Assembly (NCBI GenBank): GCA_964006375.1 | Contig: OZ023269.1 | Coordinates: forward strand, 131,618,809-131,682,808 | Reading direction: 5' to 3' | From: Tillus elongatus | Lineage: Eukaryota; Arthropoda; Insecta; Coleoptera; Cleridae | DNA: 64,000 nt | Shown here: in pieces, positions 1-9,148 of the stretch | Layout of the letters: each line of letters starts with the position of its first letter | Numbering within the stretch: position 1 is the first letter of the stretch | Made by a program: the position numbers and the translations under genes | The notes under the pieces: generated by a model | Database searches by the model: none | Told to the model about the DNA's origin: nothing | The model's input: the letters and a program-made list of their open reading frames with translations, nothing else

Positions 1-1222
1 TTTGCCGCCCCGATAGCACCTCAGCCTTTGGCTTACTGTGCATGCTTACTTGGTCTTTGCTACTCCACCCATTCCAAAATCACTGTGCCTTGAACTAATC
101 TGCACGGGCCCTGCTCAGATGAGCTTTCTTACATAGTTCATCCACCGGCTGCCCCCAACAGATCTACCAGGGGAAAAGTGCGAATGCACCCTTTTACTGT
201 CCAGGTCACCAGACATAGAGCATCCTGTTATGCCCGCTCTTTTGTCCCGAGAACTTCCAAGTTGTGGAATTCCTTGCCGGCGCATGTGTTTCCTTCTCCT
301 CCGAACCTCCAAACCTTCAAGTCCAGAATTAACAAGTTGCCTCCTTCCTCCTTGTCTACACCCACGGTACTATTTAGGCTGTAAGCCCTCGTGGTGTGTT
401 GTTGAAATATTTAAAAAATCTGCACAGCAATTGGTAGGGTGAAGTTTTATATTGCCCTGTCTCCGGTCTAGACTGTCCGTAGATCAGTTGTATTTTGCGG
501 CCCAGAGCTTTACACTCGCACAAAATGTGCTGGGCAGATTCCTTCCTCTCGCCACAGAGTCTGCATGCCAGGTCCCCCCTCAAAGCGCCCCATTTTCTGC
601 AGGTGTCTCGTCAAGAGTCCTGTTATGTTCCTGAGCTGTCCTCTTCTAAGATTTAGCAGCTCCATAGCTCTCTTTGGACTGGGTTGCCCAATTATTGACT
701 TTCCATGTCTGAGCCCTGGACAGTCTGCCCAGTACACCTTGTGTTGGTTTCTGACCCAGGACTTAATGGATCCCCTGGCAGTGCTCTTCGTCACGCCCAG
801 GACCGGTTTTGGTCCCATAAATCGTTCTGCTGACCCGGCACCCAGATGAGGGTGACCTCATTCTGCCCAGCCAGGTCGCTTGTCTCGTCATTCAATTACC
901 AGCTTGGAATTTTATCGTGGGCTACTTAGGGCCTTACGGGTTGCCTGGCTGTCTGTGGCTATGAGGATCCATTTGTTGGTGTAGCCCCTCCTCTTGTTCT
1001 TTCGCACGCAGTGTAAGATGGCGTACATTTCGGCCCTGAAAGACCGTTGCATGAGCTCCGAGGGAAATACTGTGATTTATACCCTCGGTCCTTCCGAATA
1101 AACGCCTGCCCCCGTCCCACGCTCCCCGCCGGATCCGTCCGTGAACCAGACGAGCGCGTCCCGTGGTGTGCCCGGCGTCTCCCCCCGCCATGCCTCGCGG
1201 TCGGGGATTACCACTGTAAACT
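1..1222 (-). mobile_element. LINE family N, copy 1: RNase H and zinc-finger C-terminal part
   Basis: This is the 3' portion of a non-LTR retrotransposon on the minus strand. Its 3' UTR runs off the left edge of the window. Translated pieces, broken by frameshifts, show an RNase H fold: a VWF-D-GS-like start near 1150, the SLGAHATVFQ block near 1060, and downstream the WARD-like GLRHGKSII and RNITGLLT blocks. A cysteine/histidine finger (CRLCGE...HILCEC) lies around 500-570. RNase H would degrade the RNA of the RNA:DNA hybrid during retrotransposition. The same protein is better preserved at 5161-5822 and 55036-55733. The copy is split by a family L insertion at 106-416. Its 5' break at about 1215-1222 falls at the same point (after gcggtcggg) as the copy at 55036-55733. 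It is non-functional. Confidence 0.8.
106..416 (+). mobile_element. LINE family L, copy 1: 5'-truncated 3' end nested in family N
   Basis: This insert encodes only the last part of the family L protein (FVPRTSKLWNSLPAHVF block, residues shared by all nine copies) and the 3' tail gttgttgaaat plus A-rich bases. The target is family N, as shown by comparison with the uninterrupted copy near 5270-5290. A 9-bp duplication, aatctgcac, flanks it at 97-105 and 417-425. The left junction shares atctgcac with family L's own sequence (atatctgcacggg in other copies), so the 5' junction has microhomology. Confidence 0.88.
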
Positions 1223-2224
1223 TGTTTTCCCTGCAGATTGGCGAACTCTGACCTCATTTCGAAGATATGTGCAATATTCCAGACTTTTTTTGCCAGCCTG
1301 TACACAATTAACGTATTGTAAAAACACAAACAGACCCAAGCTGATTCTTGTGGGTCTCTACATAAAACCAAGATTTTTAACTGTGATTTTGGAAAATATA
1401 TGGCATGAAGTACTTACTAAAAGGTTCAAAAGACTCAGAAGGCATTGAAACATGTTTATTTAATATTTCTAAAGAGCAAAAGCTTGGCATCTGGTAAGCA
1501 TTGTCATTTTTAAAAAGCAAGCGTGTTATCGTATTTTCCACCTCGAGAATTTACTCATACGTGTCATGTGTTTTAAGTCAAATAATCTGATGGTTAGATT
1601 GGCTTTATTTTTATCCGTTAAATTTAGATTTACTAATCTCTTCAAGTTTCGATTACTTTGGTTGGATAAACCTATCAAAATCGTGACTTGGACAAGCACA
1701 AGTTGTCTAGTTATCTGTCAAATATTATAATGTATAATCTAGTTTACTAAATAATATACTTACTAAAAAAAAACGAGGACACAATTTGATTTTTTTAAAA
1801 ATCAAAACCAGTGGATAGACGATCATATACCTCTTAATATTGTTTATTCCATAGTTTATTTCGCATCAAAATCTTTTCATGTTTTAGAGTAAGCTGAAAC
1901 AAAGATAAATTAATTATTACATAATATATTAATATATGCATGGAAAAATGCATTTTGAAAGTGAAAAGTGATATATTATGTTTTATAGAAAATTAATCGT
2001 GAGAAAACATTGGATAATATGTTCAACTTTGATATAATTTTCTGATAGTAACTTCCTTCCATTCTTTTCACTAGCCTGCGATTGCGAATGCGTATCTTTT
2101 TATTATACGGTGCATTATGTAAAAATATATACCTAGAAGACTAATAGCGACTTCTCGTTAATTTTTAGATAAATTTAAATCGTCTAGAAAATTTAAAGCA
2201 AAAATATAATGTCGGTCGCAATCT
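1223..2224. other. A+T-rich DNA without recognisable genes
   Basis: There are stop codons in all frames and short poly-A and poly-T runs. I see no ORF, tRNA-like fold or tandem array. A short string at about 1515-1537 (gcaagcgtgttatcg) weakly resembles the hairpin motif found at the ends of T repeats. Confidence 0.6.
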
Positions 2225-2371
2225 AAGCTTATTGCGAAGTTGAGAGCTTTTAGTAAATTTTCTTTTAAAAACTTAACTAACGAGATCCCGACTTTTGAAT
2301 TTTAGAAAAAATTCTTCAAATGACCGCGAACTAGGCCACGTAAAACCCATATCCAGGGTCAGTTTCAATTT

Positions 2372-2489
<118 letters not shown>

Positions 2490-3212
2490 CACACTGATAA
2501 CTCAATAAATAATAGGCCAATTTTGATCACATTTGGTACATACCTTCTTTTTGTAAGTGGCTTGGAAAAGTTCGTTAGTCAGGAAAATTGGGCCAGGCTT
2601 TCCCGGAAAATTTTGTTTTCTTTCGAAAAAAATGTATATCTCCGGAAATAACAAAGCAAGGGCAACCAAATTTGGTAAGTTGGTTTCTGTCATAAAAGAG
2701 TAGCCCAAGCACCAACATTCAGATCTTTACCTTAAAAGGCAAAAAAGTTTGAGGTAAATTATTTTTTAAATAATGAAATCTGATTCACGAAATTTAAAAT
2801 TTTGTGTTTTCTTTCGAAAAAAAAAATATATATATATTCGGAAATAACAAAGTAAGGGTCATCAAATTTGGTACGCTGGTTTCTATCATAAAGGGTATCC
2901 TATGTACCAAAATTCAGAACTTTACCTTAAAAGAAAAAAAGTTAAAGATAAATTATTTTTTATTTAATTAAATCTGATTCAAGAAAGTTAAAACGTCAAA
3001 ATTGATAATTATGGTAAGAGTACGAATGTGAGTGAAAAATACTACAAGAAATGACTAACAAACTCCTAGATATGTGTCTTAATTCGTTATTTTCCTTGAT
3101 TTCGTTAAAATATGAGCAAAAAATCCATTTTAAATTAAAATTGTTTTGTGTGAATAATAAAACGTTGAATAATTATCATGTACTATGGGATATACCTGCT
3201 AGTACATACATG

Positions 3213-3290
3213 TCGAGCGTAGCTAAATGGGCTAAGCCCTGTACATCGGAAAATCGACTCCTACGTGACGAGGTCTAATTCTAGTTAGTG
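3213..3290 (+). other. tRNA-like module inside T repeat 1
   Basis: The segment reads like a decayed tRNA: cgtagctaaatgggctaag resembles a D arm with box A, and about 45 bp later gaggtctaattctag resembles a T arm with box B. The T arm stem is imperfect. The homologous minus-strand module at 58912-58990 keeps gagttctaatcctag, closer to the box B consensus. It could act as an internal Pol III promoter, but that is inference. Confidence 0.5.
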
Positions 3291-3590
3291 ACTTTAATTT
3301 TTATCAATTTTTTTTTCACTTTCATTCACTCGTTTCACTTTACCGTTATCTAATCAGATTGTTGTCATTCCGATGAATTTTTTGACGAGTTTTTGTATAT
3401 AAAATAATTTGATAAAGATGAGATGAAAGTTTTAAGACTTAATTCAATTTGAATAGCATATCTGGTTGTTTATTTTTGTCCTAACTTAGTGAAACCGTTC
3501 CATATTTAATACGGTCGTAGACTTTTCCCGTGGCTTCACAAGTGAATTTTTATTTTAAAAAATTCACTAATAGACAGGTATCGATGATGA

Positions 3591-3913
3591 GACTTTGCAA
3601 ATTTTTTGCATGTATGTATCCAACCGATAACTCGAAAAGTAATTTGCCGATTTGGATGAAACTCGGCAAGTATTTTTCTTTTATTAGTGGCTTGGATGAG
3701 TTCGTTAGTCAGGAAATTCGGACAAGGTTTTGAGTTTTCTTTCGAAAACAATTTTTCTCTCCGAAAATTACGAAGCTATTTTAATGAAATTTGGTGGATA
3801 TGTTACCTTACTACATACCAAAATTCAACTTTCTAAGTTTATAGAAAATTCAGTTATTCAAATTTGAAGCATTTAATTAAAATTCACTACCATAGCGCAC
3901 TTGCTGAGTCCCG
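3591..3913 (+). repeat. T repeat, copy 2 (right part)
   Basis: It starts in the tgtatgtatccaaccgataactc block, continues through ggcttggatgagttcgttag, and ends at 3881-3913 in the hairpin motif form aattcactaccatagcgcac followed by ttgctgag. It abuts T copy 1 directly. Confidence 0.7.
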
Positions 3914-4734
3914 AACCCTTTTTTAAGTTTCCTTCTGTTCGTGAATGGGGCAAAAAAATGTTGTTATGAGGTATGAAATTGCACTTTAGTTTCTATGCAT
4001 AAATCAAATGTTACGACAACAATTACAAATATATGGTTTTTTAGTTGACGGAAACTGAACTGTTATGTTATATTGGCAAATTTACGATTTTAAAACATTA
4101 AAAAAAAACAAGATTTTCCTGGCATTGTGTTAATATTTTTAAGAAGAGATACTGTCTTTGAGTACATCATTACCTATATTATCTTGTTAGTGATTAAGTG
4201 ATTTTATAGGACATTTCTAGAGTTTTTAATTAAGAAAAACAAACCTTTATGACTATTTTATGGAGAGACAAATAGCCATGAAAATCCTAATCACTTAGAC
4301 CATTGGCTATTTTCACATGCGAGCTTTAAGTTTTGTGTTTCTCACAGAGAGTAACGCTCAAGTTGCAGCTTTCACCAATGATTGTATAAAATTTTAATAA
4401 CCATCTACAGAAATGTGAAATATAAATACTAATGAAAAACGCCTTGTAAACAAGTATAGTTGAGAAAGTGAAATTTTACAACGGACATTGTTTGTTGTGA
4501 CTTGTAGAAATTGAAACTAATCGCAACAACATTCACTGAATTGCATGAAAACTGATAATTAATATTTAGACGTTTGATGAAAAAAATGTCACGCTGGTTA
4601 AATATGGAAAAAGTCTTTTATCTGCCAAGCGAATTAAAAGTTGTTTGACCCGAAAACAGTCTAACCGCTTCGAAATAAGTAAAACCAAACAGAATTTAAC
4701 TTGTTTGGTTCTGTAGTCTGAAATATTAACTTTT
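3914..4734. other. A+T-rich DNA, nothing recognised
   Basis: I found no ORF above about 50 codons, no tRNA-like fold and no tandem array. A degraded reverse-orientation hairpin motif (aacgcaggtgcgtaatggtag) follows at 4737-4757. Confidence 0.6.
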
Positions 4735-4786
4735 GAAACGCAGGTGCGTAATGGTAGCGAAGTTTCATGGATTTAAAAATGTTGTT

Positions 4787-4872
4787 AATAAAACTTGGAG
4801 GGCTAAATAAATAATTGTTAAGTGTGGCAATAAAACTTGCAGAGCTAAATAAATAATTGTCAAGTGTACAGT
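4787..4872. repeat. Two-copy 42-bp tandem duplication
   Basis: The string aataaaacttg followed by agctaaataaataattgt-type sequence occurs twice, 42 bp apart, differing at a few positions. Confidence 0.8.
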
Positions 4873-4892
4873 GCCATGTCGTAAAGGTCCTG

Positions 4893-4972
4893 TTTTTTTT
4901 CCTGCGTAAAGCGTAGGGCCCGTCTGCGATTGCCGCCCCGGTAGCAGTACAGCCTTTGACTTAATGTGCACT
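4893..4972 (-). mobile_element. LINE family N, copy 2: short 3' tail with target duplication
   Basis: About 80 bp of family N 3' UTR on the minus strand, with its A tail seen as ttttttttcc at the left and gccgccccggtagcag inside. Flanking aggtcctgtt occurs at 4885-4894 and 4973-4982, consistent with an 8-10 bp target-site duplication. It is a severely 5'-truncated insertion. Confidence 0.82.
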
Positions 4973-4989
4973 AGGTCCTGTTAATTATA

Positions 4990-5160
4990 ATGAAAAACAG
5001 AATAGGAATCAATATTGAGAATTAACTGAACGAAGATCACTTCGGATTTAGACCCGGCAGAGAACCCAAAGAAATGGCGTTGGTACAATATGATGGGGGC
5101 TTGAAGGAATGGAGATAATTTATCGCTTTGCAAGCCTGAAAAAGCATTCGATTAGGCATA
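4990..5160 (+). pseudogene. RTE-like LINE (family R) reverse transcriptase fragment
   Basis: Translation gives a fragment resembling the fingers region of RTE-like reverse transcriptases: an ENRIGINIEN stretch, a stop, then LNEDHFGFRPGREPKE, where the FGFR.GR motif is typical. More stops follow, then an ALQA.KSIRL remnant of the motif A region. It is a heavily decayed relic, ended on the right by a family N insertion at 5161. Confidence 0.65.
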
Positions 5161-5822
5161 TTTTTCCCCTCAGGGCTCGTCCGCGGCCTTGCCGCCCCGA
5201 TAGCACTGCAACCTTTGGTTGATTGTGCATACTCTTAGTCTTACTCCACCCATTCCAAAATCACTGTGCCTTGAACTAGTCTGTACAGCAATTGGTAGGG
5301 TGAAGTTTTATATTGCTCTGTCTCCGATCTAGACTGACCGTAGATCAGTTGTCTTTTGCGGTCCAGAGCTTTACACTCGCACAAGATGTGCTGGGCTGAC
5401 CCCCACCCCTCGCCGCAGAGTCTGCATGCGAGGTCCCCTTCGAACCGCCCCATTTTATGCAGGTGTTTCTTGACGGCCATGTGTCCCGTCAAGAGACCTG
5501 TTATGTTTCCGAGCTGTCATCTGCTAAGATTTAGCAGCTCCACAGCTCTCTTTGAACTGGGTTCGTCAATTATTGACTTCCCATGTCTGAGCCCTGGACA
5601 GTCTGTCCAGTACATCTTGTGTTGGTTTCTGGCCCAGGACTTAATGGCTCCCCCCAGAGCCGGTTCTGGTCCCATAAATGGTTCTGCGAGACTGTCAGCT
5701 TCTTCATTGCCTTTGACCCCGGAGTGACCCGGCACCCAGATGAGGGTCACCTCATTCTGCCCAGTCGCTCGTCTCGTCTCGGCACTCACTCACCAGCCAG
5801 GAATTTACCCGTGGGCTACTTA
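5161..5822 (-). mobile_element. LINE family N, copy 3: RNase H tail and CCHC finger
   Basis: This is the clearest family N protein in the window, read on the minus strand in two overlapping frames. The upstream part (5517-5789) contains VTLIWVPGHSGVKGNEEADS, the RNase H His/Asp block, then MYWTDCPGLRHGKSIIDEP. A frameshift near 5500 leads into RNITGLLTGHMAVKKHLHKM and the finger CRLCGEGW...HILCEC, ending at about 5241. The 3' UTR carries gccgccccgatagcac and a poly-A tail at 5161-5165. Family: RNase H-bearing LINEs of the R1/I/LOA type; the exact clade is not resolvable by eye. The 5' part (reverse transcriptase) is absent. Confidence 0.85.
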
Positions 5823-5867
5823 GTGCCCTACTATTGAATGCTTACTTACTACCATCATCTGTAATAA

Positions 5868-6015
5868 TACTCCCAAGGTACGTGAACATTTATACTTATT
5901 AGGCTTCTGATCGTTTAGTTTTACATCCATTTTCGCAGTCCTAACCTTACTTATCTTAACTACCTTTGTTTTCGACATATTGATCTTTAGTTTGATTCGT
6001 TTTAACACACCATTC
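5868..6015 (-). pseudogene. RTE-like LINE (family R) fragment downstream of the catalytic motif
   Basis: The minus-strand reading contains LKINMSKTKVVKISKVR and DVKLNDQ, matching the segment that follows the YADD motif in RTE-like reverse transcriptases (typically L-N-x-x-KTK-V). It ends in a degraded YLG-like block. The homologous region recurs at about 33180-33325. Confidence 0.6.
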
Positions 6016-6039
6016 AGTATGCTCTTTCAGATAGCTTTC

Positions 6040-6395
6040 ATGAGCCAGACAAGCAGTGATACTGCTATTAGATCTGACCTTGTAGGTAATAATCTAATCA
6101 TATATATTCGAGAGGTCACGAATGAGATGATCGTAAGTCCAATTAAGAACATCAAGCCGAAACATACACCAGGCTCTGATGATATTCCGACTTCCTTAGT
6201 GCGGGACTTTGCTTACGTTTTCATTCAACATACATGTTTAACATGTCGCTCAAAACATCAAAGTTTCCTACTGTCCGGAAAACAGGTCGTTCTATTGGAG
6301 TCCTTATGAAATGTGATAAGGACTCTAATTGAAAACCATAGACAAATCATGAATAATTTATTGAAGGCGTTTGAATTTGTTATGCATGATTGTAT
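6040..6395 (+). pseudogene. Jockey-like LINE (family J) relic, part 1
   Basis: The protein remnant includes IKNIKPKHTPGSDDIPTSLV followed by RDFAYVF, the pre-motif-A region of jockey-type reverse transcriptases. Stop codons follow, then IENHRQI and LLKAFEFVMHDCI (motif A neighbourhood, Lys-Ala-Phe-Glu in place of Lys-Ala-Phe-Asp). The relic resumes after the family L insertion at 7230-8470. Confidence 0.68.
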
Positions 6396-6435
6396 CATTG
6401 GCACCAACATGTCACATCAATTGCAGAAGCGGCTG

Positions 6436-6628
6436 TGTTCCGTCGTCATTTTCGACACCTTTTTGCCACACGTGCGTGCCGACTATGGATACTAAAACAC
6501 AGTTGGCCACATTGGGCACATCGAGCAATGACGGTCAACCTGAAGATGGCACCCTGGAGATTTACGTTTTCAAACGGCGTCTGATTGGCTGAAGAGGCCG
6601 CCTTCCCCTTCTCGGCTCCGAAGCACAG
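6436..6628. other. GC-richer foreign stretch inside LINE L copy 2
   Basis: Other family L copies run directly from gcagaagcggctg to aggtttcctctt, but here about 190 bp of unrelated, more GC-rich sequence intervenes and about 11 bp of LINE are lost. I see no terminal inverted repeat or obvious target duplication. It does not match other repeats in the window. Origin unknown. Confidence 0.6.
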
Positions 6629-6853
6629 GTTTCCTCTCCTGGGCTCGAAAATACTTTTCACCAGCTAATCTCTATACCTTATATACTTCACAAATAAGGC
6701 CAAACCTCGAATACTGTTCCCACATCTGGGGTGCCGCTGCCGCTTCTACACTCGCTATCCTGGACTCCATTCAGAAGAGAGCTATACGTCTCATCGGTGA
6801 CCCTATCCTCACCCAAAGATTGCCGTCTATTGCCCACCGACGTGCCGTTGGTG

Positions 6854-6879
6854 CTCTCTCTCTCTCTCTCTCTCTCTCT
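6854..6879. repeat. (CT)n microsatellite in LINE L
   Basis: About 13 CT units lie just before ttttatagatatctgc, at the codons for the DLSLFYRYL region. Confidence 0.95.
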
Positions 6880-7229
6880 TTTATAGATATCTGCACGGGC
6901 ACTGCTCAGAGGAGCTTTCTTCCATAGTTCCTCCACCTGCTGCCCCCAACAGATCTACCAGGAGAACAGAGCGAATGCACCCTTTTACTGTCCAGGTCAA
7001 TAGACATATAACATCTTGTTATGCCCGCTCTATTGTCCAGAGGACTTCCAAGTTGTGGTATTCCTTGTCGGCACATGTTTTTTCTTCTCCTCCGAACCTA
7101 CAAACCTTCAAGTCCAGAATTAACAAGTTGCCTCTTTCCTCCTTGTCGACACCCACGGTACTATAGTGTTTAGGCTGTAAGCCCTCGTGGTGTGTTGTTG
7201 AAAATAAAAAAGTTGAATGTTAAAAAATC

Positions 7230-8470
7230 CATTTCAGGTGGTTTTATAAAGGTCGCTGTAAATATACCAATTTAGTGTGTAGTACAGACTACATTAGTGC
7301 AACTATCGACAGGGGATTTAAACCGACGTTATTTACTTGGACTTCTCAAGGGATTTTGACAAACTGAACCACAATACTCTTTTTCAAAAGCTTGATAGTT
7401 TTCGATTCTCTCATAAGCTGTTTAAAGTTTTTTAGCTCGTACCTTTCTTTACTGTGTCTTTTGTGGTGGAGTTCGGTCTGACGAGATTTAAGTTATGTCA
7501 AGCGCCTCCGTGGCCGTGTGGGAAAGTCGATTTAGACGGGGGACGACGGTTCGAGACTCACCAACTGCGGATGATTTTTCAAATCACTGTCGTCGTTGAG
7601 ATCGAGCTCAAGGTGGAGGGTAGGTTAGTTTAGATAAGCAAAAAGGGTCAGCGATGGCCTAATTGCTAGTAAGCATCTTACCTTTACCTTTACCTTTAAG
7701 TTATGTCAAAATTTTCATACCATCGACAACCGGGATGGTTGTGCTTAACTACAGAAAACTTTGTGTAGAATATTTTCCTGGTCCTGTCAACAAGAGTTAA
7801 CATTGAATGTAAATAAATGCGAGGTTGTGACATACACTTCCTAACGCAAATGATCAGTGTTCCGTATAAAATATGTGATACGAGACTCTATAGACCTAAC
7901 AATATTACTGACTTAGGCGTTATTTTTTATGACAGACTTTCCTTTGTGAATCATATTGAGAATGCCATCTCTAAAGCCTTTGATATTTTTCATGTATAGA
8001 CTCATTGAAGATTCTATACTGTGCCTACGCTAGACCGCATTTGGAGTATGCTGCAGTACCTTGTTCTACCTTTTATACATTACATTCATAAGGATGCACT
8101 TAAGGATATTCAGCGTCGGCTTCTCAAGATGCTAGCGTATAGGGCTGATCATGTATATCCGGCTGTTGGAACACTGCAGAGCTCTCCGTTGTTGCTGTTC
8201 TCTTTGGAGTCACTTCAATGCAGACAAGACTACTTTGCTTTATTATTTTTATTCAACCTGTTTTCACAGATTTTACGCTTATTATCTTTTAATACGCCCA
8301 GATTTTACTCCAGATCTCAGGTCCTATTTCACCTCGCCTGTCCTGGTACAAATGTAAGACTGAATTCGCTATTACAAATAATGTGCTCTTTAAAATAAGT
8401 GTGTACACTGCTACATTGACATTTTCGAGTGTAACAAGTCCACTCTCAAATAAATCTGTTTGACTTGTGA
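7230..8470 (+). pseudogene. Jockey-like LINE (family J) relic, part 2
   Basis: It carries reverse transcriptase and C-terminal remnants: DYISATIDRGFK and VIYLDFSRDFDKLNHNTLF (motif A, Asp-Phe-Ser-x-x-Phe-Asp), then after the SINE an ITDLGVIFYDRLSFVNHIE block, ARPHLEYA and LKDIQRRLLKMLAYR. These are the conserved post-RT motifs of jockey/BS-type LINEs. Motifs B and C (GVPQGS, YADD) are not readable. Many stops and frameshifts make it a relic. A SINE-B copy with a clean target duplication sits at 7502-7694. Confidence 0.72.
7502..7694 (+). mobile_element. SINE-B, copy 1 (tRNA-headed, CCTTTA-repeat tail)
   Basis: A 193-bp retroposon flanked by a perfect 15-bp duplication, tttaagttatgtcaa, at 7487-7501 and 7695-7709. 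The head is tRNA-like: box A-like tggccgtgtggg at 7511-7522 and box B-like ggttcgagac at 7548-7557. The body contains ctcaaggtggagggtaggtt and the tail is a short cctttac repeat. The second copy, in opposite orientation, is at 44455-44656. Confidence 0.92.
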
Positions 8471-8499
8471 TCCGCTTCTAGTTCTTTCATTTTTTATTA

Positions 8500-8965
8500 A
8501 TTTCTATATATGTTCCATTAACTTTATGTACTTTATTATGGTTGCAACTTTTTATTATGCTTGTTCGAGCAGTTGAGTATTGTATTGAATAAATAACTCA
8601 GCATCCCTTGTAATTCTTTTTCCGTTTCTACTATTAGTGCTATGTCATCTGGGTACCTTATGCAATGGAGTCGTTGTACATTTGTTTTGATTACTGCTGC
8701 TTTTTGCTTCAGTTCATTGATTGTATCCTCTATGAATACATTAGGCTGCAGTACTATCAGGGCGGGAGGCCGCGGGCGAGCCCTGGGGGAGAGAAAAAAA
8801 ATACATTAGGCTTGATCCGACCGCCCTTTCTTCATGCAATTTTTGATTACTTCACTACTTCTTTAAGTCCATACTTCTTTTGCTTTCCTACATTCTTCTT
8901 TGGTCAGATTCTTAATATTTATCCATCTGTTGCGCTATTATATTAACTTTAGTATTTCTGCTGGC
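8500..8965 (-). pseudogene. RTE-like LINE (family R) relic: RT motif C and linker
   Basis: On the minus strand, 8580-8745 reads VQRLHCIRYPDDIALIVETE and KELQ, i.e. motif C with YADD changed to YPDD. The segment 8813-8960 reads NRWINIKNLTKEE, CRKAKEVW, a block that lies between endonuclease and RT in the plus-strand relic at 59700-59970. In 5'-3' (minus-strand) order the linker comes first and motif C second, so a large internal part is missing. A 52-bp family N tail separates them. Confidence 0.65.
8748..8799 (+). mobile_element. LINE family N, copy 4: 52-bp solo 3' tail
   Basis: It contains actatcagggcgggaggc, cgagccctggggg and an A tail, all family N 3' UTR. A 13-bp duplication aatacattaggct flanks it at 8735-8747 and 8800-8812. 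It starts at essentially the same base as the 52-bp insertion at 59972-60023. Confidence 0.88.
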
Positions 8966-9148
8966 AACCAGAGTTTTCGTGGTCCTAGTTTCTTTTTGTC
9001 CGGTATTTTGTCCTCAGCTACCTTAGATCATTTTTATGCGTGTCAATGCCGATATTCCTTCGCTGTGATTGACCTTATTCATAACAAATAGGCTGAAGGA
9101 AAACCAAAATAAATGGAGAACGGTTTCACATTACCCGGGCACTAAGTG

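Larger units (their letters stand above)
6396..7205 (+). mobile_element. LINE family L, copy 2: C-terminal third
   Basis: It begins at the TNMSHQ (HQHVTSIAEAA) region of the family L protein and runs to the 3' tail gttgttgaaaataaaaaag. The conserved RPNLEYCSHIWGAAAAST, SIQKRAIRLIGDP and FVPRTSKLW-type blocks can be read with frameshifts. A (CT)n tract at 6854-6879 lies at the position where another copy (52614-54262) has a large TA/TC expansion. A foreign stretch at 6436-6628 interrupts it. It inserted into the jockey-like relic. Confidence 0.85.

Noticed and set aside
934..1448. Overlapping 145- and 133-codon frames on opposite strands
   Set aside because: The minus-strand frame mixes real RNase H residues with frameshifted ones, and the plus-strand frame is its shadow. 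Neither is a gene in its own right.
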